Below are positions 5,806 through 12,975 of a stretch of DNA of 12,975 bases, one piece after another (within the stretch, counting starts at the first letter, position 1; every line of letters begins with the position of its first letter). This DNA comes from Pseudomonadota bacterium (GTDB lineage Bacteria; Pseudomonadota; Alphaproteobacteria; Acetobacterales; Acetobacteraceae). Made by a program: the position numbers and the translations under genes. Below the pieces are notes generated by a model. The model searched no databases. It was not told where the DNA came from and saw only the letters and a program-made list of their open reading frames with translations. The stretch lies in the NCBI GenBank assembly GCA_021826485.1, contig JAKAZX010000065.1, positions 1 through 12,975 on the forward strand, written 5' to 3'.

Positions 5806-6295
5806 GCGTCCAGGCGCCGTTCGCCCCGCGGCAGTAGCGCGTGGTCTGGTTCGTCTGCTCGCCGTTGATATAGGCAACTTCCCGCACGTCGCGGCACTGC
5901 CCGCCATCGGATTGCGGTTGCACCCCGACCACCTGGGCGGAGCCGTTGACGCCGTTATTGTGGTTGGAACTCCAGCCGACCGGCGCCGCCGTGGCATCCG
6001 GGCCGACCGGCGCTGACAAAGCCTGCGCGGTGGCCCGCTGCGCCTGTTCGCGGTCGCCGGCATCCAGCCGCGCGCCGATCGCACTGCCAAGCAGATAGCC
6101 GCCGACCGAGCCAAGCACACCGCCGATCAGGCCCCCGGCACCGCCGAGATTGCTGCCCAGCAGGCCCCCCGCGATGCCGCCGGCCGCCCCGCCGAGCAGC
6201 CCGCCAGCCTGCTGGTCATTTTGCATCCCGGGCGTTCCCTGGCACGCCGAAAGTGCCAGCAGCGCCGCCACCGCGACCGTCCCCGTTCGGTGCAT
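5795..6295 (-). CDS. Glycine-zipper outer-membrane lipoprotein (17 kDa surface-antigen-like)
   Basis: A 166-residue lipoprotein. The signal peptide MHRTGTVAVAALLALSAC ends in a clear lipobox (LSAC) with Cys18 as lipidation site. Residues about 30-76 are a glycine zipper of repeated GG/GxxxG pairs, as in Rickettsia 17-kDa antigen and related envelope proteins, and are likely membrane-inserting. A linker rich in Ala, Gln and Asn follows. The C-terminal part, with two cysteines (CRDVREVAYINGEQ and TTRYCRGANGAW), resembles the small beta domain at the end of these proteins. The ATG at 6295 has GGAG about ten bases upstream. It is divergent from the malic enzyme gene and overlaps the downstream ClpP-like gene. 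Likely role is envelope structure; the exact function is unknown. Confidence 0.8.
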   Translation of the reverse strand: MHRTGTVAVAALLALSACQGTPGMQNDQQAGGLLGGAAGGIAGGLLGSNLGGAGGLIGGVLGSVGGYLLGSAIGARLDAGDREQAQRATAQALSAPVGPDATAAPVGWSSNHNNGVNGSAQVVGVQPQSDGGQCRDVREVAYINGEQTNQTTRYCRGANGAWTHAT

Positions 6296-6406
6296 GCCCC
6301 GCGCTCCGTTTCCCGCGGGGAGCGTAATGGCCGGCCGTCCCGCCAGCAAGGCGGCTTGCGTCCCCGCCCGCGCCGCCCGATCCTGCGCCGGGACGGGGAG
6401 GCTGAC
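6296..6406. other. Divergent intergenic region, lipoprotein / malic enzyme
   Basis: These 111 bases must carry promoters for both directions. On the minus strand TTGCTG with a TACGCT 17 bases on is a weak -35/-10 candidate; I see no convincing plus-strand pair. The malic enzyme ribosome-binding site GGGGAGG is at 6395-6401. Confidence 0.3.
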
Positions 6407-8680
<2,274 letters not shown>

Positions 8681-9085
8681 GCCTTGGATTACGTTGCGCC
8701 GACCATATTTTCCTTCAGCTTCGGCCTCGATTGCCCGCAGCGTGACCTGTCCCTTCCCCCGTCATGCGGTGTTCTGCGGCGGCGTGCAGATGCCGGGTGC
8801 GCCGCCTGCTGAGCGACGGTGCGGCAGGAACGGGTAGGCCGCGGCCCCGCTGATTCTAGGCGGCCGGTCCGGGAACGGATGTACCGGCGCCTGATCGTGC
8901 AGGCGCTGGCGCTCGGCTGGCGGCTGCACGACCGTCGTGACGGGACGCAGGACTGGACCGCCCCGGCCACGCGTGCGGCGGGCGCGCGTTAGCTTCGGCC
9001 GCCGAAGCGCCGGCCCCTGGCGCGCCCGGTCCGCGCGCGATAGATGGCCGGGCTGAACCCGGCGGGGCGGCTGCCCGCAAGAAGC
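8681..9085. other. Gene-poor gap between maeB and the J-domain gene
   Basis: About 400 bases with no recognisable gene. It begins with a short AT-richer patch around 8700-8712 (CATATTTTCC). A perfect 7-bp inverted repeat, GGCGGCG at 8778-8784 and CGCCGCC at 8800-8806 with a 15-base loop, is present but could be chance in DNA this GC-rich. One frame is open from 8813 to 8992 (see the small ORF at 8879). No promoter, RNA gene or terminator is convincing. It may be decayed coding sequence. Confidence 0.4.
8879..8992 (+). CDS. Doubtful small ORF, 37 codons
   Basis: The frame reads MYRRLIVQALALGWRLHD and then a charged, Ala-rich tail to a TAG at 8990. It is preceded by GGGAACGG, a poor ribosome-binding site, and the same frame stays open upstream to 8813. 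I do not recognise it. It could be a small protein, a remnant of a longer gene, or chance; high GC makes chance ORFs common. Confidence 0.15.
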   Translation: MYRRLIVQALALGWRLHDRRDGTQDWTAPATRAAGAR

Positions 9086-9523
9086 ATGTTCGCATTTCTC
9101 CTCGGTCTTGCTGCCCTGCTCGTGCTGATGGGTGCGCTCGGCGCCTTCTCGCGGGCGCAGATCGCGACCCTCAAGCAGTTCGGCTTGTGGGTGGTGGCGA
9201 TCGGCGGGCTGCTGCTGGCGGCGCTGCTGCTGTTCACCGGCCGCGGCGCCACCGCGATTGCGGCGCTCGTGATGCTCGGTCCGCTGGTGTGGAGCTGGCT
9301 CGGGGAGGTCCGTCCGCGCGGGCCGGCCGCCGGCGCCCGGCCCAACCGCGCGCCGATGACGCGGGCTGAGGCGTATGAGGTGCTCGGTCTGGCACCCGGC
9401 GCGACGGCCGCGGAAATCCGGGCGGCCCACCGTAGGCTGATGCGGGCGGCCCACCCGGATGCCGGCGGGTCGGACTGGCTGGCCGCCCGTGTGAACCAGG
9501 CGCGCGATCTGCTGCTCCGCTGA
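9086..9523 (+). CDS. Membrane-anchored J-domain (DnaJ-like) protein
   Basis: A 145-residue protein with two hydrophobic segments (about 2-20 and 34-68), a linker rich in Pro, Arg and Ala, and a C-terminal J domain (about 92-145). The J domain holds AYEVLGLAPGATAAEIRAAH and the HPD triad at 123-125, which stimulates Hsp70 ATPase. The ending DAGGSDWLAARVNQARDLLL resembles the short Tim14/Pam18-like J domains found in alphaproteobacteria. It probably recruits DnaK to the cytoplasmic face of the inner membrane. I chose the ATG at 9086 because the hydrophobic segment starts there, as in relatives. An in-frame ATG at 9044 would add 14 residues and has no better ribosome-binding site (AAGAAG precedes 9086). 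It sits 175 bases upstream of galU in the same direction; a functional link is not shown. Confidence 0.82.
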   Translation: MFAFLLGLAALLVLMGALGAFSRAQIATLKQFGLWVVAIGGLLLAALLLFTGRGATAIAALVMLGPLVWSWLGEVRPRGPAAGARPNRAPMTRAEAYEVLGLAPGATAAEIRAAHRRLMRAAHPDAGGSDWLAARVNQARDLLLR

Positions 9524-9549
9524 TCCCGCCGTGCCGCCGCCGGCCGCGG

Positions 9550-9568
9550 CAACCGGGCATGACGGTTG
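9550..9568 (+). terminator. 6-bp inverted repeat in the gap before galU
   Basis: CAACCG (9550-9555) and CGGTTG (9563-9568) pair perfectly around a 7-base loop, 26 bases after the J-domain stop. No T-run follows. It may be a weak terminator or a binding site. The rest of the 175-base gap (9524-9698) shows no convincing promoter boxes. Confidence 0.2.
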
Positions 9569-9698
9569 GCGTTGTCGCGCAACACGGGCGCCCGCGCTGC
9601 TTGCCTGCGGGCCGCCCGGCGTGCGACTGATCGGGCATGCGCCGGTCCGCCGCGCCTGCCCCGCATCCGCCGCCCGACCAGAACAAGGACCGTGTTCC

Positions 9699-10589
9699 GT
9701 GATCAAGCCGTTGCGCAAGGCCGTCCTGCCCGTCGCGGGCCTTGGAACCCGCTTTCTTCCCGCCACCAAGGCGACCGCCAAGGAAATGCTTCCGGTGGTG
9801 GACAAGCCGCTGATCGAATATGCAGTCGATGAGGCGCGGGCCGCCGGCATCGAACAGTTTTGCCTTGTCACCGGCCGCGGCAAGACCGCGCTGGTCGAGC
9901 ATTTCGACATCGCCTACGAGTTGGAGGCGACGCTGCGCGAACGCGGCAAGCACCGGGAACTGAAGGAACTGCGCGCCAACCACCTGCCGCCCGGCGCCGT
10001 CACCACGGTCCGCCAACAGGAGCCGCTGGGGCTTGGCCACGCCATCTGGTGCGCCCGCGCCTTCATCGGGGAGGACCCGTTCGCCATCCTGCTGCCGGAC
10101 GACCTGGTGCTCGCCGACACGCCCTGCACCAAGCAGCTTGCCGACGCCTATCACGAAACCGGCGGCTGCGTGATCGCGGTGACGGAGGTGCCGCGCGCCC
10201 ACACCAGCCGCTACGGCATCCTCGATGTCGGTCGGGATGACGGCCGGCTGGTCGAGGTGCGCGGGCTGGTGGAGAAGCCGAAGCCGGAGGCAGCACCCTC
10301 CAACCTTTCCATCATCGGCCGCTACGTCCTGCTGCCGCAGGTGATCGCCGAACTGGCGCGGATGGAGCGCGGCGCCGGCGGCGAGGTGCAGTTGACCGAC
10401 GCGATGGCGCGGCTTATCGGCCATGTGCCGTTCCATGGGCTGCGGTTCGAGGGGCGGCGGTTCGACTGCGGTGACAAGGTGGGCTTCCTGGAGGCGCAGA
10501 TCGCCTTCGCGCTGAAGCGGCCCGACATGGCGCCGGCGGTACGGGCGTTCCTGAAGACCTATGTGAACGACGGCGTCGGCGCCGCCTGA
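9699..10589 (+). CDS. galU: UTP-glucose-1-phosphate uridylyltransferase GalU
   Basis: A 296-residue cytosolic nucleotidyltransferase making UDP-glucose from UTP and glucose-1-phosphate, a precursor for exopolysaccharide, LPS and glycolipid sugars. AVLPVAGLGTRFLPATKATA with KEMLPVVDKP directly after is the nucleotide-binding signature. QQEPLGLGHAIWCAR, ILLPDDLVL, SRYGILD and VRGLVEKPKPE (substrate-binding lysine) follow in family order, and the length matches bacterial GalU. The GTG at 9699 gives the family start VIKPLRKAVLP and has AAGGA nine bases upstream. Reading further upstream yields non-homologous Ala/Pro/Arg-rich sequence. The phosphoglucomutase/phosphomannomutase gene follows after 39 bases and supplies the glucose-1-phosphate, suggesting an operon. 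Confidence 0.95.
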   Translation: MIKPLRKAVLPVAGLGTRFLPATKATAKEMLPVVDKPLIEYAVDEARAAGIEQFCLVTGRGKTALVEHFDIAYELEATLRERGKHRELKELRANHLPPGAVTTVRQQEPLGLGHAIWCARAFIGEDPFAILLPDDLVLADTPCTKQLADAYHETGGCVIAVTEVPRAHTSRYGILDVGRDDGRLVEVRGLVEKPKPEAAPSNLSIIGRYVLLPQVIAELARMERGAGGEVQLTDAMARLIGHVPFHGLRFEGRRFDCGDKVGFLEAQIAFALKRPDMAPAVRAFLKTYVNDGVGAA

Positions 10590-10616
10590 CGGGTCGGGGC
10601 GCCGGCCAGGAAAATG

Positions 10617-10622
10617 GGGGAG
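10617..10622 (+). promoter_or_regulatory. Ribosome-binding site that sets the mutase start
   Basis: GGGGAG ends six bases before the ATG at 10629. The in-frame ATG at 10614 would consume this site as codons and has only an AGGA two bases upstream, too close for normal use. The later start is preferred. Confidence 0.55.
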
Positions 10623-10628
10623 ACGGCG

Positions 10629-12041
10629 ATGGCATTCCGCCACGACTTCGATGCGACCGTGCTGCGCGAATACGATATCCGCGGCATCGTCGGCCGCACG
10701 CTGCATCCGGCGGACGCCTTCGCGATCGGCCGCGTGTTCGGCAGCATCGTCGCCCGTGCCGGCGGCCGCACCGTCGCGGTCGGCTATGACGGGCGGCTGT
10801 CATCGCCCGACCTGGAGCCGAAGCTGGTGGAAGGGCTGGTTGCCAGCGGCATGGACGTGGTGCGCATTGGCCGCGGCCCGACGCCGATGCTGTATTACGC
10901 CGCCACGGTCCGGCGCACCGACGGCGCGGTGATGGTCACCGGCAGCCACAACCCGCCCGACTACAACGGCTTCAAGATGATGCTCAAGGGCAAGCCGTTC
11001 TTCGGTGCACAGATCACCGAAATCGGGCGCCTCGCCGCCGCCGGCAACGTGGTGGAGCCGACGTCCCCGGGCAATGTCTCGACCATCGACATCTCCGCCG
11101 ACTACATCGCCCGCCTGATCTCCGACTGGGATGGCGGCGACCGGCTGCTGAACGTCGTGTGGGACAACGGCAACGGCGCGGCCGGCGAGGTGCTGCAACG
11201 CCTCATTGCCTCGCTGCCCGGCCACCACACCGTACTGTTCCCGGAAATCGACGGCCGCTTTCCCAACCACCACCCTGACCCGACCGTGCCGAAGAACCTG
11301 GAGGCGCTGGTGGCCGAGGTGCGGCGGCGCGGCGCCGATGTGGGGGTGGCGTTCGACGGCGATGCCGACCGCATCGGCGTGGTGGACGACAGCGGTGCGA
11401 TCCTGTTCGGCGACCAGCTCATGGTCGTGCTGGCGCGCGACGTGCTGAAGTCCAAGCCCGGCGCGACCATCATCGCCGATGTGAAGGCAAGCCAGGTGCT
11501 GTTCGACGAGGTCGCCCGCGCCGGCGGCAACCCGCTGATGTGGAAGACCGGCCACAGCCTGATCAAGGCGAAGATGGCGGAAGTCGGCTGCCCGCTGGCA
11601 GGCGAAATGTCGGGCCACATCTTCTTTGCCGATCGCTGGTACGGGTTCGACGACGCGCTGTATGCGGGCGTGCGGCTGCTCGGCATCGTCGCGCGCATGG
11701 ACGGCAAGCTGTCGGCGGTGCGGGAGGCACTGCCGCAGGTGGTGAACACGCCGGAACTGCGCTTCCCCTGCGACGATGTCCGCAAGTTCGCGGTGATCGA
11801 GGAAGTGGCCGGGCGGCTGAAATCCGCCGGCGCGAAGCTGTCCGACATCGACGGCGTGCGCGTGCAGACCGATGACGGCTGGTGGCTGCTGCGCGCCTCC
11901 AACACCCAGGCCGTGCTGGTCGCGCGCGCGGAGGCGCATGATGCGGCGGGGCTGGAGCGGCTGAAGGCGGCGCTGGTCGCGCAGCTTGGCCAGTCGGGCC
12001 TGGAAGCACCGGATTTTTCGGGGGCGAGTTCCGGCCACTGA
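10629..12041 (+). CDS. Phosphoglucomutase/phosphomannomutase (AlgC/ManB type)
   Basis: A 470-residue alpha-D-phosphohexomutase interconverting the 6- and 1-phosphates of glucose and/or mannose via a phosphoserine. Residue landmarks match the four-domain family: LREYDIRGI (12-20), VGYDGR, TGSHNPPDYNGFK with Ser106 as the phosphoserine, AFDGDADRIG with the metal-binding Asp243/245/247, LAGEMSGHIFF (sugar ring recognition, GEMSGH at 325-330), and RASNT (422-426) gripping the phosphate. Numbering is within one or two residues of P. aeruginosa AlgC, supporting dual glucose/mannose specificity, though that is inferred. It follows galU by 39 bases and together they turn glucose-6-phosphate into UDP-glucose. 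The stop is nine bases from that of the convergent LarA-family gene. It could be named algC, manB, exoC or pgmG in different annotations, so no symbol is given. Confidence 0.94.
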   Translation: MAFRHDFDATVLREYDIRGIVGRTLHPADAFAIGRVFGSIVARAGGRTVAVGYDGRLSSPDLEPKLVEGLVASGMDVVRIGRGPTPMLYYAATVRRTDGAVMVTGSHNPPDYNGFKMMLKGKPFFGAQITEIGRLAAAGNVVEPTSPGNVSTIDISADYIARLISDWDGGDRLLNVVWDNGNGAAGEVLQRLIASLPGHHTVLFPEIDGRFPNHHPDPTVPKNLEALVAEVRRRGADVGVAFDGDADRIGVVDDSGAILFGDQLMVVLARDVLKSKPGATIIADVKASQVLFDEVARAGGNPLMWKTGHSLIKAKMAEVGCPLAGEMSGHIFFADRWYGFDDALYAGVRLLGIVARMDGKLSAVREALPQVVNTPELRFPCDDVRKFAVIEEVAGRLKSAGAKLSDIDGVRVQTDDGWWLLRASNTQAVLVARAEAHDAAGLERLKAALVAQLGQSGLEAPDFSGASSGH

Positions 12042-12049
12042 CCGGCCGG
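12031..12049. terminator. GC hairpin spanning a convergent gene junction
   Basis: CCGGCC (12031-12036) pairs with GGCCGG (12044-12049) around a 7-base loop that contains the mutase stop codon; the LarA-family stop begins two bases later. It could serve as a bidirectional terminator for the convergent pair, but no T-tract is seen on either strand. Confidence 0.25.
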
Positions 12050-12050
12050 C

Positions 12051-12975
12051 TCAGCCGCGCAGCGGCACCACGTACGGCCCTTCGGGAATCACTGCGACGG
12101 CGGGATCGCCATGGCGCGCGATGCTCGCCGCCAGCGCGTCATCGACCGAGTCGATCAGTTCGACCGAGGTATCGCGCCGTTCCGCCGCGTCGAGGCCGGT
12201 GGTGTAGAGCTGCACGCGGCCGAGCCGCATCGGCTTGAGCTGCATCTCGGTCTGCCACTCGTCCACCTCGGCGAGCGACTTCGCCGTCAGCGTCGCCAGG
12301 AACCGCTCCGGCCCCAGCGCCACCAGCCGCGCCTGGGCGGCGCGGAACTCCGCCGAGCCGAACCCCTCCGAGCATTCGGAGGCGATGATCAGCGTGCCGC
12401 CCGGCGCCAGGATGTCGAGCGGCGTCACCATGCCCTTGACCGTCTGGTAGTAGGTCTTGTCGAGCGGGTAGCCGGCCGCCGAGGTCAGCACGGTGGCGAA
12501 GCGGCGTCCCACCGGCACCGCGGTCGCCGCGGCGACGAACTCCACCGCGTGCTGGTGGCTCTCGACGATCTCGCCGAAATTGACGAAGACGAGGTCGCGA
12601 TCCTCGTCGATCACCGTATTCAGCGCGAAGATGTCGCCGAGCATCTGCACGATGGCAAGCTGCTCCTCATGCAGCGGGTTGCCGATCAGGTTGCACTGGA
12701 CGGCCAGCGGGTCCTCCATGAACCGCGCGGAATGGAAGGTGCGGATGGTGGTGTGGTGGGCGATGCCCGGCGCCACCACTTTCCGCCCGCCGGACCAGCC
12801 GGCCATGAAATGCGGCTCCACCAGGCCGGTTGCGATGCGCAGCCCGGCCTCGACGAACCGTCGGTCCAGCCGCACCGGCACGCCGCGCCCGGGCGTGGTG
12901 CCGAGATCGACATGGTCCGCATCGTTGCGCGCGAAGTGGTTTTCCACCCGCACGTTCGCCAGCACCCACGGGTCG
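12051..12975 (-). CDS. LarA-family nickel-pincer racemase/epimerase homologue (5' end outside window)
   Basis: About 308 C-terminal residues are present; roughly the first 100-120 of a typical 420-residue LarA lie beyond the right edge. LarA holds a nickel pincer nucleotide cofactor and interconverts D- and L-lactate; relatives act on other 2-hydroxy acids. VEPHFMAGWSGGRKVVAPG gives a His (codon 12810-12812) and a Lys ten residues later (12780-12782), the spacing of His174 and Lys184 in LarA. A further His in TFHS (12732-12734) is 16 residues after the Lys, as His200, a nickel ligand. The equivalent of His108 is off-window. No larB/larC/larE cofactor genes are visible nearby. Substrate cannot be read from the sequence. 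It is convergent with the mutase gene. Confidence 0.85.
   Translation of the reverse strand, partial: DPWVLANVRVENHFARNDADHVDLGTTPGRGVPVRLDRRFVEAGLRIATGLVEPHFMAGWSGGRKVVAPGIAHHTTIRTFHSARFMEDPLAVQCNLIGNPLHEEQLAIVQMLGDIFALNTVIDEDRDLVFVNFGEIVESHQHAVEFVAAATAVPVGRRFATVLTSAAGYPLDKTYYQTVKGMVTPLDILAPGGTLIIASECSEGFGSAEFRAAQARLVALGPERFLATLTAKSLAEVDEWQTEMQLKPMRLGRVQLYTTGLDAAERRDTSVELIDSVDDALAASIARHGDPAVAVIPEGPYVVPLRG

Noticed and set aside
8762..9910. Minus-strand frame of about 380 codons covering the gap and the J-domain gene
   Set aside because: No recognisable domain and low-complexity Arg/Pro/Ala content; it overlaps the J-domain gene and the start of galU antisense.
10800..12038. Minus-strand frame of about 410 codons opposite the hexose-phosphate mutase
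   Set aside because: Dense in His, Gln and Arg with no motifs; the plus strand has complete mutase active-site signatures.

Overview
This window is uniformly GC-rich, densely packed bacterial chromosome. The gene content suggests an alphaproteobacterium, possibly of the Acetobacteraceae/Rhodospirillales type; this is inference from family resemblance and base composition, with no rRNA or marker phylogeny in view. The evidence includes a two-domain MaeB malic enzyme, a membrane-anchored J-domain protein, a glycine-zipper surface lipoprotein, a PTS-dependent dihydroxyacetone kinase and an Uma2-family protein. I see no tRNA, rRNA, CRISPR array, insertion sequence or prophage gene.

Region 1 (1-2450, minus strand) is a carbohydrate operon read right to left: dhaL, dhaM (EIIA only), a free-standing HPr, dhaK, then the start of a DenD-like NAD-dependent dehydrogenase that runs off the left edge. 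dhaL/dhaM and dhaM/HPr each overlap by ATGA. A perfect 9-bp hairpin separates dhaK from the dehydrogenase. Phosphate would pass from PEP via EI (not in the window) to HPr, DhaM and the ADP on DhaL, and then to a keto-triose or similar ketose bound to DhaK.

Region 2 (2620-4986, plus strand) has a 580-residue polytopic GT-C-type glycosyltransferase candidate and an Uma2-family protein whose promoter lies so close to its start codon that the mRNA may be leaderless.

Region 3 (4996-6295, minus strand) is a two-gene envelope unit: a glycine-zipper lipoprotein followed, with an 11-base overlap, by an exported ClpP-like (COG3904-like) protein.

Region 4 (6407-8680, plus strand) is the two-domain malic enzyme, divergent from the lipoprotein. 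About 400 bases with no recognisable gene follow (8681-9085).

Region 5 (9086-12041, plus strand) carries a membrane J-domain protein, then galU and a phosphoglucomutase/phosphomannomutase, which together make nucleotide-sugar precursors for surface polysaccharide.

Region 6 (12051-12975, minus strand) is most of a LarA-family nickel-pincer racemase/epimerase homologue, truncated at its N-terminus by the window edge.

No clearly undescribed system stands out. The observations most worth checking are the split-DhaM PTS kinase operon ending in a DenD-like gene, the intercistronic hairpin, the possibly leaderless Uma2 gene, the overlapping lipoprotein/ClpP-like pair and the LarA homologue.
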